Positions 20,956 to 31,980 of a stretch of DNA of 64,000 nucleotides are shown here, piece by piece (position 1 is the stretch's first letter; every line of letters starts with the position of its first letter). This DNA comes from Cephalotus follicularis (taxonomy: Eukaryota > Streptophyta > Magnoliopsida > Oxalidales > Cephalotaceae). The position numbers and the translations under genes are program-made. The notes under the pieces are model-generated. The model had not been told where the DNA came from. It saw only the letters and a list, made by a program, of their open reading frames with translations, and did no database searches. The stretch is taken from NCBI GenBank assembly GCA_001972305.1, contig BDDD01000980.1, forward strand, positions 107,826-171,825, written 5' to 3'.

Positions 20956-21175
20956 GGTTTCTGCAAAACATGGAGAATGCAGAAATTTGCCTATCCCTTC
21001 GATTCGCAAACCTTTAGTCAGCTATTATGGACTAATAGTGACTTAGTTACATGAGCAATTTGATGTAATTGAGTTAAAAACTCAATGTTGAATGCATGAT
21101 AATTTTTGAAAAGTGTTTTTCACACCAATTCACACAATCATTAGCTAAACATTACAAATGTGCATATAATGAGAT

Positions 21176-21914
21176 TCAAGAGAGGCTTTGCATACCTATC
21201 TCCCTTCGCAAAGTGCAGAACCTCTCATTTTCCAAAGGCTTGGTAAAGATATCTGCAACTTGATTCAACGTGTCAATATATTCAAGAAAAATATCACATT
21301 TTTCAACAGGATCTCTAAGGAAGTGATGTCTAATTTCAATGTGTTTTGACTTAGAGTGTTGAACAGGATTCTTACTCAAATCAATTGCACTAGTATTATC
21401 ACATTTTATGCACACATTGTCAATGCGAATGCCAAAATCACAAAGTTGTTGCTTTAACCACAATGCTTGTGCACAACAACTACCCGCCGCTACATATTCG
21501 GCTTCGGGGGTGGAAAGAGCAACACTGTTTTGTTTCTTGGAAAACCATGACACTAAAGAGTTGCCAAGAAATTGGCAAGTGCCACTAGTGCTCTTTCTAT
21601 CCAGTTTACAACCACCATAATCGGCATCTAAAAAAGCATGCAAGTTAAACAAAGAATCATTTGAATAAAATAAACCTAATAAAGGGGTATATGCAAGATA
21701 TCTAAAGATACGCTTAACCGCTATTAAGTGAGTTTCTTTAGGTGAAGATTGAAACCTAGCACAAAGACACACACTAAACATAATATCCGGTCTACTAGCG
21801 GTAAGATAAATGAGAGATCCTATCATGCTTCTATAGAGTTTTTGATCTACCTCTTTACCATTCTCATCTTTGTCGAGTTTGGTAGTAGTTCTCATCGGAG
21901 TCTTGCAAGGCTTT
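21176..21914 (-). pseudogene. Copia (Sirevirus) RT end and RNase H, 5' truncated (S1)
   Basis: On the minus strand the frame enters at KTPMRTTTKL, then gives KLYRSMIGSLIYLTASRPDI, VKRIFRYLAYTP, DADYGGCKLDRKSTSGT, LVSWFSKKQNSVALSTPEAEYVAA, LCDFG.., and ends with SKHIEIRHHFLRD and VADIFTKPLEN. These are the RNase H motifs of Ty1/copia elements. The 239-codon frame has no stop. RT palm, integrase, protease and gag are missing because a hAT fragment begins at about 21915. RNase H is the last domain of copia pol, consistent with ORF2 following it. Confidence 0.9.
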
Positions 21915-22774
21915 GTGTTTTTGATATACTAATAATGATTCTGCTGTTAGACAATTACGAGTTTTTTTGTCCCATATTAAGTGGTAAATTATTTCATGTT
22001 AGATGTGTATGTCATATTATTAATTTGATTGTTCAAGATGGTTTACTTTTTGTTAGAGAACAAGTATATACAATTACAAATATTATTACTTTTATAGGAC
22101 AATCGGGTGCAAGAAAACAAGCATTTAAACATCTTTGTAATGAATGTGGTTTGAAATATAAAAATTTGGTACATGCTGTGACACATAAGTGGAATTCTAC
22201 TTATGAAATGTTGTTGCGTGGTTATGAATTTAGATTACCAATAAATGCATTCATAAGTATGCACTTGACTTCATATTCTTCTTTTTCTGAAATATCTGAT
22301 AGAGATTGGACAACTTGTTATATTATGACTCAATTTTTTGAAAAATTTAAAGAATTTACTGATCCATTTTATGGTTCTTATTATATTACTACAAATTTAG
22401 TAGTTGGTAAATTGTGAGAAATATGTGAAGTTTTTGCTAAATATATGGTGGAAAATAATTTTATAGATATTTGTGATGTGATGGAAGAAAATTCCTAAAA
22501 TATTGGGAAACAATTCCACATTTATTTTGTTTGGCTGCTATAATGGATTCTAGAATAAAATTACAAAGTATGTTATTCATTGCAAAGAAATGTCAAATAT
22601 GCATGAGCAAAGGCAATCTAATACAATTAAATAGTAATGAGATTACTCAATTGTTACATGATGCATTTGATACATATGTTAAAAAAAATAGTGTTGGAAA
22701 TGAATATCAAGAAAATGTTAGTAGTAGTAGTAATGATCACATAGATTTTTTTGATAGAATTGCTTATAGAGTTG

Positions 22775-22812
<38 letters not shown>

Positions 22813-22834
22813 TGTTGTTGTTGTTGTTGTTGTT

Positions 22835-22870
<36 letters not shown>

Positions 22871-23376
22871 TGGTTAATACAAATACTGAACTACAACATT
22901 ATCTTAATACAAATATTCAGTTCATGAATAAAGAAGATAGAGGATTCTTAGATCTTTTACAATGGTGGTAAAAACAACAAACTTTTTATCCAATTCTTTT
23001 TATAATGGCACGTGATCTACTAATAGCTCCTGTGTCCACAGTAGCATCCGAATATGCTTTTTCTGTAGGTTGTAGGGTATTAGAAGAGAGAAGAGGTCAG
23101 TTGAAAGCAGAAACAGTGGATATTTGTGTTTACTTGAAAGATTGGACCATTCAAGATCGGATGATTCAAAAAATTATAGATGAAGATATCGGTAGTAGTG
23201 ACAAACAAAACTAGATCACCAAGAATTCGAGATTGAAGAAAATATGTAAAATAAAAATGAAACTCCTGCCCGCAAGAGCATAAACTGTGAACGGCTAAAT
23301 TATGTATGAAACCCATTATGTTAAATTCTTAATAAAAAAATTTAGTTTTACCAATTTATAGCATTTTATTCATAAA
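21915..23376 (+). pseudogene. hAT transposase fragment (ZBED/RICESLEEPER-like)
   Basis: Reading begins inside the catalytic region (NNDSAV..., then after a frameshift near 21978 GKLFHVRCVCHIINLIVQDGL). It continues with THKWNSTYEMLLR (22180), a stop near 22415 and further stops, and ends in the C-terminal hAT dimerisation domain: DLLQWW then APVSTVASEYAFSVGCRVLEERRGQL (23025-23105). The N-terminal BED zinc finger and both terminal inverted repeats are missing. A hypervariable serine/cysteine-coding triplet repeat (22774-22870) interrupts the protein. The left flank is S1 pol and the right flank is the S2 LTR start at 23377. It is decayed and non-functional. Confidence 0.85.
22774..22870 (+). 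repeat. (AGT)n-(TTG)n-(AGT)n trinucleotide microsatellite
   Basis: About 97 bases of AGT repeats are interrupted by a (TTG) block. It lies in the decayed hAT reading frame, where it reads as a run of Ser and Cys. Confidence 0.95.
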
Positions 23377-23975
23377 TGTTGACATTTATCTGTTACAATC
23401 TTGGTTTTGATGATAACAAAGCACCTAACTTGTGTGTTAATGTGAAGGAATGTTTAAAAGTAACAAACAAGTAAAGTTGCAAGATAAAACAGGCAAAATA
23501 TGCATATCAGTCCTATTGGCGTCAACGCTTAGACCTTAGGCGTCAACTTTATGGGCTTGAGCAAGCGTTCTAGGCTTTGCAAGATGATCTACATCAACGT
23601 GCTGATTATTATCGTCAATGTGCCGGCTTTTGTACTATTGGTGTCAACGCCATAATAAAGACGTCAACGCAATAATGGAAATTTTATGTTAACGAAAATT
23701 TCAGCTCTTTGTTTTTGTGCATTAACGAAAATATTTCTTTTTGTTATTTTCGCGTCAATGATTAAAATAAGCGTTAACGAAAATATCCATGTTAACGTAT
23801 ATTTCTGCTCTTTGTTTTTCGCGTTAACAAAAATAATTTCCTTCTGTTTTTTGAACATCAACGCTATCGATTAGCATCAACAATATATACTCACGTCAAT
23901 ATTGATGTTAACGTCATTATCTTCTGTAGAAAATTGTACATGATGCGCGTCAACGCATTATGTAGACGTTGACGC
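23377..23975 (+). mobile_element. 5' LTR (partial) of Sirevirus derivative S2
   Basis: It begins TGTTGACATTTATC and follows the 3' copy at 28832 closely for several hundred bases ('tgttacaatctt.gttttgatgataacaaa', 'gggcttgag.aagcgttctaggctttgcaagatgatct'). It contains a GCGTCAACGC word array at 23518-23975. The right border is unclear because no PBS or gag follows. After the words come a TATA-like box and the ORF2 leader, so the LTR may be fused to the pre-ORF2 region. Confidence 0.7.
23518..23975 (+). repeat. Palindromic word array, GCGTCAACGC/GCGTTAACG dialect
   Basis: About eighteen words on the cores GTCAAC, GTTAAC or GTTGAC are spaced 15-40 bases (for example at 23520, 23650, 23671, 23947). 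Several read GCGTCAACGC. The matching 3' array lies at 28962-29345. Confidence 0.75.
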
Positions 23976-23987
23976 CTGAGCATCAGA

Positions 23988-23996
23988 TATATAAAG
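23988..23996 (+). promoter_or_regulatory. TATA-like box upstream of S2 ORF2
   Basis: TATATAAAG lies just after the last GACGTTGACGCC word and about 145 bases before the ORF2 start at 24140. This mirrors the order words, TATA, leader, ORF seen in S1. Confidence 0.4.
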
Positions 23997-24394
23997 ATTT
24001 GGGCGATTTTGTCGACTCTTATTCATTTTTGCGTTAAAACCTAAATTTCCCTCTTATATTTTTCTCTGCAAATCTGATTTTTAACCTAAAAATCTTGAAC
24101 CAATCTTTGTCAAATCTCTTTAAAATTACATCCTACATCATGCTGAAGACTAAGCATGCTTCAACAGGAGGAAAGACACCGGCTGGGGCAAGGTACAAGA
24201 ACAACTATGCCGCCAGAAAAGTGTTATGTGGTAGGACTGTCGATTTCTCTTTTACTTCTAATGATAAGTTTAGGTTATAATAATGGTTTCAAGCTCTAGG
24301 GTGGAGAGATTACTTTACTATAAATGCTCCTTATTATGTGGAGTTAGTTAAGGAAGTTTATAGTAACTTAACCAATATTGGAGATGATTGTAAT

Positions 24395-26940
24395 TGTTAT
24401 ACCTCGTACCTTTTTGGAGATTTAAGAGTTCTTTTAAGTTGATAAATATGCTTTCTTTTGAGTTTTGGGCTTATGTGTAATAATGGATAAGAGAAGGATA
24501 TGTTAAGCCAAGGTTTAAGTGAGAATTGTGGAAGTTGAAGGACTTTTATGCAAAGCTTGTTGAGGAAGATTCCAACTTTCAAGACAAAAGACGGCTTAAG
24601 TTGAGATTAGTATGGAGATATATATTGAGATGTGGTCTTTCCTCTCTTCCCTAATGTCTTATGTTAACCATTCTTTTTTAGTGGAGTGTTCCCAGAGCCC
24701 AAACCAAGATGTTAAGCATCCTTATATCGATCATCTTCGGATAAGATGACGTGTACGTGTTCACCCCCTCCTCAGCGTACCTATTGTCTATGATGGATTG
24801 TTGAGCGAGTCTGCCCCTAGGTCCTACCTGGATCTCCTTACATTGTGGCTAGGATAGTGTACAGGTTGAGTGCAACCAAACACACATGTACAAGATCCTT
24901 CCTCCTCAGCCTATCATCACAGGATGAGAAGTTGAGTGAGTCTGTCCCCGGGTTCCATACCTGGATCCCCTTGCATTGTTGCTAGGATAATGTATAGCGG
25001 TGAGTACAGTTGAGCTAAGTTATCAGATATAGTAGTATAGAGAGCCTTTCAGTAGGTTTTCTACAGGAGGACCTTGTCCTCGGACTTTTAGTCCCCAGCC
25101 CAGCATTCAGTGATGCAGTAAGCAAAGTACAGATGAGTCGGCAGGTAAGCTGCCTAGCTCGGCTTAGGCCAAAATAACATAAAGTATAGATGAGTCCGCA
25201 GGTAAGCTGCCCAGCTCGGCTTAGGCCAACAACCAGCTCAGCTTAGGCCACTATAAGTTGGCAAATATATATATATATGTAATCAGTAGTAAAGCAAGCA
25301 CAACAAAGAAAAGCCAATTCTAGCTTAGTTGTTCTCCTCGGGTTTTTGTGGGGAAGGACCCCAGTTCTTTTCAGATCACTTTCTTTTAATCAGTTCTATT
25401 CTTATCTTTATTTCAGCTTTCATGAATATTCTAGAACTAGCTAAGCAGATAAAAGAGTAAGTTTTCTTCAAGTACTTTGAGCTTTTCCTTATTGTATGCC
25501 ATGAGATATATGTTGTATACAGTCTTTTCCACCGTTGGGATAGTTATTCATGCTCATGGTAAGATTTCTTTGGCGCATTCCTTTTTATGGATGCACCAGA
25601 GGATGTTTTGTTCCCAGTCACTTAGTCAGTTGGACTAATCCCCTCACAGATTGTTTTGCAGACCAGCCAGTCGGAGGAGACCCTCCAGACCAGCAGTAGA
25701 TAGCTAAGCAAGGTAGTTTTGAGCTCAGTACCATGGAGCCCCAGCTCGGGCATTTAGCTTTGCATAGCAGTGGGCATTCTTTGGGTTCTTTTACCCTTCT
25801 TTTGTAGTAGTGTAGCTGAGAGCAGCTTTTCTTTGTAAGCTTTGATATTCTTTTGCCTGCCAGGGAAGGCAGTGTGTGTATGCCAGGGCACATATATGTA
25901 ATGGTTTTATACTTTCAAGATATGTTATGGATGTTTTGAGTTTACAAATGTGTTCATCTTGTGTTTTTATGAATATTTTATGTTTTGAGTTTTGTGATCC
26001 CATGTCTACCCGAGGAGCTAGAGAGTCCCCGGGCTAGTATAGCGGAGATGAGCCCAGCAGGGGTGTTATGTTTATGCTTGGGAGCACGGGTTATGAGCTT
26101 TACCCCAGGGAGGTAGGGTGTCCACAGGGTGATGATGATGTTGGGCCTTGGCAAGGGAGCAGGGAAGGTGTCCTTGGAGAGAGTGGCCAGGGGTGCCATG
26201 TTAGAGTAAGGCCCGTGACGAGTTATATGATAGTGTTTAAGTTATGATGTACATTTTGATGTTAGTGTTGTTGTGTTGACCAGGGGTGCCGGGGGAACAA
26301 GGTGTGTCCCCAGGGGAGTTTAAGTGGGCACGTGAGGAGTGCGTGCATCTCTCCCCAGGTGTTAGGGTCTTTACGCTTCAGCCCATGCCCTCTCCCCGGG
26401 TATGTTTTGTTCGCTGGTGTTTAAGTGAGCAGGTGTGGTGCACATGGCCCTCTCCCTGGGCATGATGTTGTTTTGTTATGTGATCCTTAGGGACGTGCAG
26501 GGGAGGTTGTACGCTGGGGGACAAGATATGTATGCGTGGTCTCGAGTGTGTAGTTCAGTGATCACGTGTGGCGTGCGTGGGTTTCTCCCCAGGAGCTTTT
26601 GTTGGTTTCTCCCCAGGCGTTAGTTATGCGCAACATTTTGGAACTTGAGCTAAGGATGTTTTAGAAGGAGAAAGACCCGAGGACAAGGGGTGTCCCCAGG
26701 CATGTTGGACCACAGGTTGTTAAGAGAGCTCATGAGAAGCACGTGAGCGCTCTCTTCAGGGGTTTATGCTTGTTGCGCGTTTAGCCCAGGCCTTCTCCAC
26801 GGGCTTTTTGCCTGTTAGGTTCCTGGGGAGTTTTAAGACAGCTCCTCTGGCAGTTTTAGTTAGAGAGGGTTGTTGGCAGGAGGAGTGTCGTCCCCGACAG
26901 GACATGTGTCCCATAGTTAGAGCGAAAACGGGTCCTGGCA
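24395..26940 (+). mobile_element. Solo LTR, gypsy family B, with TSD GTAAT
   Basis: It begins TGTTATACCTCGTACC, ends GGGTCCTGGCA, and is flanked by GTAAT on both sides (24390-24394 and 26941-26945). No internal sequence remains, so it arose by LTR-LTR recombination. It matches solo LTR 49671-55224 in start, in the CCCCTAGGTCCTACCTGGATCT boxes (two copies, about 24820-24970), in the hairpin box and in the 'gggttgttggcagga' end zone. It also contains a ~57-bp tandem duplication at about 25134-25247. Length 2,546 bases; no gene. Confidence 0.92.
25622..25638 (+). other. LTR hairpin box (TTAGTC..GACTAA)
   Basis: The 6-bp arms enclose loop AGTTG and are followed by TCCCCTCACAGATTG and TTTTGCAG. 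Confidence 0.65.
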
Positions 26941-27803
26941 GTAATAATGTTTTGGAGATTAAGACAAAGGTAAATAAAAATATTATTAAGTTTGATGATC
27001 GAGTCTTAGGTCGAATTTTAAAGGTTCCTGCTATTGGGTCCAAATTCTTTGAAACTAAAAAGTGGGTGGAGGACCCGAAATTGGTTTTAGAAGATTGTCT
27101 TAGGGTATTCTACCCTAATGGGAACATATGTGGAGGCATGGCTAAGCCAACCAACCTTCTTGGTGCTGAGCATAGAATGCTCCACCATATCACCGCCACT
27201 CACATTCTACCTACTTCCGGTGGGCATGAAAAGATGAGTTATCAAGACCTTTATATCATGTGGCATATAGTTAATGGCAAACCCTTGAACCTCCCCCACC
27301 TTATAATGAAGAATATGCTGAGAGCTACTTCAAAAGTGGAGGGAGCATTGCCATACAGAATGGTAATAACCAAAATTCTCTCACATTTTGGGATTATGTT
27401 TGGGAATGAGGTTGCTTCTAGGATAGATGTAGGAGACATCTATAATGCCTCTTCCTTAAAGAGAATGGGTTGGAAAAGGGTGCATACCAATGAAGGTTTT
27501 GTGTGGCTTCCCAAAGAAGGAGGAAGAAGAAAAATAAGGGTAGAAGGCGAGGGTGCTGGAGAACAAGGAGAAGCACAACGACCGAGACAAACCCCCACAC
27601 CTCAAATGCAACCGGGACAATCAAGCGGCAACAATTCTTCACTTACGATGGAGACTTTTATGACTGAGATGAAGAAGCTGAACATCAAGGTGGACAATAT
27701 GCGAGAAGAGTTCCTCGATCTTTTTGATGATCAAAGAAGAAGACATAGGAGACTCGAGAAGAAGTTGGTGGCAAAAGGAGTGATTGATGCTGCTGATATC
27801 TGA

Positions 27804-28831
27804 GATTCAGAGGAAGAAGAATCTAGAGAAGAAGAAGGAAGAAATGATGAGAAGAATTGATTCATCTTGCATTTCATATTTTGATGTTTTCTCTCATGTA
27901 TTGTTTTAAACTCTTGACATTATTGTTATCAAATTTAAGTTTTTTGAATGATTATGAACTATGAATTGCAAGTTTCAAATTCTTGTTTTCATGATGATAT
28001 GTGTTAATTCAGTTTCTCTCTTATTCATTTATGAACCTGACTTGAATTGAATTATTCAATGGGAGGTTGATGTTTAAAAATTTCTGTTATAAAGGGGGAG
28101 AAATATGATTAAAATGTTTAATTAATTATTGGTATTTGATGTTTATAGTGTTTGAATGGAGAAGTATGGTTAAATTGTTTAATTCTGTTTAGATACTTGT
28201 TATAAAATGGTATATGAATGAGACTTGTTTTATATGTTTGATTGGTATAATGAAGAATGCTAATCCTATTAAAATGAAGTTTTGATACTTATGCATAATG
28301 TTAGGGGGAGTTTTAACTCCTTAATGTTTATTATTGGTATAATATGGATTTATCTTTTTGGTATGGATGATCTCTCTTATTTCTCTGTTGACATACAAAA
28401 TGCTTAGTATATTTGTGTGTTGATTAAGGGGGAGAATGGTTTGTTTATACTTAACCTTTTTGATGATTTTCAAAAAGGGGGAGAGTTTTTAAGTTTAAAT
28501 CTGAGATGAATTTATGATCTGGTATAGAGAGAATGTTTTTTTGCTTATTGGTATGAATTTATGACCTGTGGGAGATATTTAAGATATTTCAAATATTTAT
28601 ATGATTTTTTGTGTTTTTGGTAAAGGATTCTCTATGAATGAATTAAGGATGATGAGTATAAATCTAATCTTCTTAAGGTCTTTTTATGCATAACCTGTTA
28701 AAAGGGAGTTTTAATGCTAAGTTTTAATACTAAGTTAAAAGTGAATGCATAAGTTGAAGCTTTATTTTATTTAATGATCACCAAGACTTTTTATGCCTTT
28801 CATTGTGTATAATCATCAAAAAGGGGGAGAT
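27804..28831 (+). other. S2 3' untranslated region with serial polypurine tracts
   Basis: GGGGGAG tracts occur at about 28094, 28304, 28430, 28477 and 28820, the last one directly before the LTR. The rest is AT-rich and non-coding. Repeated polypurine tracts before the 3' LTR are characteristic of Sireviruses and help assign S2 although its pol is gone. Confidence 0.8.
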
Positions 28832-29390
28832 TCTTGACATTTATGTGTTACAATCTTAGTTTTGATGATAACAAAACTTGTTCATATGAAGGAATGATTA
28901 ATCAAAACAAAAAAGTAAAGTTGAACTCAAAACAGGCACAAATATGCATATCAGACCTATTTGCGTCAACGCCTACGTCTTAGACGTCAACGTGTTGGGC
29001 TTGAGTATGAGTTCTGGGCTTTGCAAGATGATCTATGTCAACGCCTTGATGACTCTCGTCAACGTGCTGGGTTTTGCAATATTAGCGTCAACACCTATGA
29101 GGTAGACGTCAACGCCATATTTAGACGTCAACACAAAAGGATACTCAAATCTCAAATTGAAATGGACGTTAACACACAAGGCAAATGAAGTCAACTCAAA
29201 TGACATACGCGTCAACGTCATACATACGCGTCAACGTGAATAAAGCAAAAATCTAACAGAAGCTTATGATGTAGATGCAAAGAACGAAATGTGTCAACGC
29301 ATAAGGATATAGACGTCGACGCCTATCGTACACGTCAACGCCAAAAATAGCCAGACACAAAATCTACAAGAACTGAAGGTGCTGACAGTT
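28832..29390 (+). mobile_element. 3' LTR of S2, right end lost
   Basis: It begins TCTTGACATTTATG directly after AAGGGGGAGAT and follows the 5' copy at 23377. The GCGTCAACGC word array (28962-29345) is present. No CA end or match to the ATAAA preceding the 5' LTR could be found, so the LTR is cut somewhere near 29390. Confidence 0.75.
28962..29345 (+). repeat. Palindromic word array of the S2 3' LTR
   Basis: About seventeen GCGTCAACGC/GACGTCAACG words are spaced 15-40 bases apart and partly collinear with the 5' LTR array. Both arrays belong to one dialect. Confidence 0.75.
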
Positions 29391-29404
29391 AGCAATATGA
29401 ACCA

Positions 29405-29580
29405 AACAAGCCTGGACCGGCTCGCCTCGCTTATGGTTAAGGTTCATGATCCGGTTTGGTTCTCACTTTTTAGCTCCATGAACTGGCCCGACCCGTGAGA
29501 AAAGCGGCCCGGTTCACAAACCGGACCGCCTTTCTTCGGTCCCGAACGGTCCGGGCCACGGTTTGGACCGGCTCGGACTA
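29405..29580. repeat. CCGG/GGACCGG-rich block, possibly a DNA-transposon end
   Basis: Within 175 bases the motifs GGACCGGCTCG, ATCCGGTTTGG, GCGGCCCGGTTC, AAACCGGACCG, AACGGTCCGGG and TTGGACCGGCTCGG recur in both orientations. Such repeats are common near hAT termini, but I see no inverted-repeat end or transposase here. Confidence 0.4.
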
Positions 29581-30689
29581 CTTGAAACTCTAGATTTGGG
29601 TCTTTGGTTGGCTTCATCTTGGCCGAATTTTGGGCTTGATAATGCCTTGCATTAGTATGCCTAAATCATGCCCAAATTGTTGTCCAAAGTAGCATGACAT
29701 TGTTGACAAAGTCAACATTGTTTCCTTCCCATTTGTGTTGCACGGGTTGGGCCATTTTAAGGATGATTTGGACGGAGAAAAAGGAGGGAAATGAAGTGTA
29801 TAGAGGAAGCTAAAGAGTGGACTCAATGTGCATTTAATGTGATAAGACAAAAGGACATGTGGTGGGGACATGGTGGTGTAACCAAGAAACACTTTTTCAC
29901 ATTTTGAATTAACTCTCTTTGGCCTCTAACACTCTCACCCATGCAAAGGCTCTCTTCTCTCTTCTTCTCCCATTTCTAGCCGTCATTCTCATTGTCCAAA
30001 AGAGAGAAATACACGGAATCTGAAGACTTGAAGAAGGACTCAAATATCATTCACCTTTCACCACTCAAATGTCATTTTAGGTGGAGATAAAATTTTGTCT
30101 TGCAATTTCATCTTTACTTAGAGTGATTTTGTTTAGGTAAACACATAACCTCCCACCATATTTGAGGTCTCCTTACCTTTGCCATAAGGAGGAGATTGGA
30201 TCTTGGAACAAAGTGTGAGAGGGAGCTTGACTTGAAGGAAGGAGAAAAGACTTTTTGTAAACATCTTTTTCCTTTCTCTTTAAAATGTGTTTTGTGGCTT
30301 GGTGACTTAGGGTTTTGGCAAGGGTTTATAAACCCTATCCAAAACCTAAAGTCTCTTTGGTGAAAACCCTAGAAAACCCTTAGGGTTTTGGGTTGCTTTG
30401 TTTGGATTTCTTGGGCCTTTAGTGTTAGGTTTTATGTGTTTTCTTAATACTATTTTTTGGTGCCCAAAACTTGGGTTTATGGCAACCCTTGTGTCAAACC
30501 CAAATTTCCCATGCTTGATTCTTTTTGTGTTTGATTGAATTGTTGATTAGGGATCCTTGGACATTCATTGGGACAATTTGGACTTAGATTTTAGGTTATC
30601 CCATTGCTTGGGGATTAATTAATTGAATGAATTTAAAATTAATCACCCAAAACCCTAAAGTACGAATTGAAAATTCCGCGTTGAGTCAT
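29581..30689. other. Unassigned AT-rich DNA, no gene seen
   Basis: No protein family is recognisable on either strand. Visible structures are a TGTTGAC/GTCAACA hairpin at 29701-29717, a perfect 16-base palindrome AGGGTTTATAAACCCT at 30321-30336, and a telo-box-rich zone (AAACCCTAG, CTTAGGGTTTT) at 30360-30400. The layout could be a promoter/leader or part of an LTR. The right border is the broken RNase H of G4. Confidence 0.4.
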
Positions 30690-31980
30690 TCCCAAAAGAT
30701 CCATCTCCTCTGCCTCAAACTGAGATGCTCCTGTGAGAACAGATACTTCAGACTCTGATGGTCAGTAAAGATTTGGCAAGTCTCTCCATACAAATAATGT
30801 AAATCTTTAAAGCGAAGACCACTGCAGCTACCTCCAAATCATGTGTAGGATAGTTAAGCTCATGTCTTTTCAACTGTCTTGAGGGATAAGCTATAACGTT
30901 CCCATGCTGCATCAATACAGAACCCAAAGCCTGCCTGGAGGCATCACTATAAACCACGAATACGCCACCTGGAGATGGAAGACCCAAAACTGGCGCTGTG
31001 GTCAATATACTCTTAAGCTCCTGGAAACTTTTCTCCCAATCTTCCGTCCACTCAAACTTAACTTCCTTCCTTGTTAGCTTAGACAGAGGTGAGGCCAACA
31101 AAGAAAAACCCTCAATAAACCTCAGATAATATCCTGCCAAACCCAAAAAGCTGTGTACCTCTGTAACATTTCTTGGTCGCTCCCAAGCCAGCACAGCTTC
31201 CACTTTCTTCGGGTCTTCTTCAATACCCTGACCCGAGATCACATGCCCCAAAAGTACTACTCTATCAAGCCAGGATTCACATTTACTTAGCTGAACATAT
31301 AATCGATGATCCCCCAGTGTCTGCAAAATAGTCCTCAAATGCTCACCATGCTCTGCCTGACTGTGATAGTATACCATCAAATCATCAATAAACACCATTA
31401 CAAAGCTGTCTAGAAAAGGCCGAAAAACCTGATTCATCATATCCATAAATGCTACCAGCGCATTGGTCAGCCCAAATGGCATGACCGAGAACTTGTAGTG
31501 GCAATATCAGGTTCTAAAAGCCGTCTTCGGGATATCCTGTTCTTGTATTCTCAACTGATGATACCCCGATCGAAGATCTATCTTTGAGAATACACAAGCT
31601 CCCTACAACTGGTCTAACAGGTCATTGATACGCGGTAAAGGGTATTTATTCCGTATCGTGACCTTATTGAGTTACCTGTAATCAATACACAACCGGAGGG
31701 TACCATCTTTCTTCTTAACAAATAATACTGGAGCACCCGAGGGAGAACTACTAGGTCTGATGAATTCCTTCTCCAGTAGCTCCTGCAACTACACCTTCAA
31801 CTCTTTCAACTCAACCGGTGTTATCCTGGAAGGTGTGAGAGATATGGGGACTGTACCCAAAATCAATTCTATAGCAAAATCAGTCTCCCTTTCTTGTGGT
31901 AGTCTTGCTAACTCTTTCGGAAACACATACGGAAACTCACAGACCACCGGTTCAGTCATCCTAGTGTCCACCACATGAGA
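30690..31980 (-). pseudogene. Gypsy reverse transcriptase and RNase H (G4)
   Basis: Minus-strand reading from 31980 gives VVCEFPYVFPKEL, then (with stops) [39 protein letters not shown], and from 31482 an open 244-codon frame: [17 protein letters not shown] (intact catalytic Asp pair), [31 protein letters not shown], and RNase [38 protein letters not shown]. Past 30748 it continues in other frames with TDHQSL and LRQRRW until about 30690. Integrase and 3' LTR are missing, because unassigned DNA abuts here. It belongs to the same broad gypsy group as G1-G3. Confidence 0.88.

Larger units (their letters stand above)
24140..27803 (+). pseudogene. S2 accessory ORF2, split by a solo LTR and point mutations
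   Basis: The first exon-like part (24140-24394) begins at an ATG and resembles the start of the S3 ORF2 on the other strand: both have a basic N-terminus, then an 'LGWRDYF'-type and a 'PYYVELVKE.Y.NL' segment. It has stops near 24278. Solo LTR 24395-26940 interrupts it, and the frame resumes at 26941 and runs to a stop at 27803. The second part has FDDRVLGRILKVP, MLHHITATHILPTSGGHEKMS, NLPHLIMKNMLRA, LPYRMVITKILSHFG and a charged, helix-prone C-terminus. A longer frame starting at 26766 reads out of the LTR and is an artefact. Same family as the intact S1 protein; function unknown. Confidence 0.75.

Noticed and set aside
22531..22971. Ser/Cys-rich protein
   Set aside because: The composition comes from the AGT/TTG microsatellite inside the decayed hAT transposase.
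26766..26940. Upstream extension of the frame that continues as S2 ORF2
   Set aside because: These codons are LTR sequence; the LTR border and GTAAT duplication at 26940/26941 show that only the later part is ORF2.
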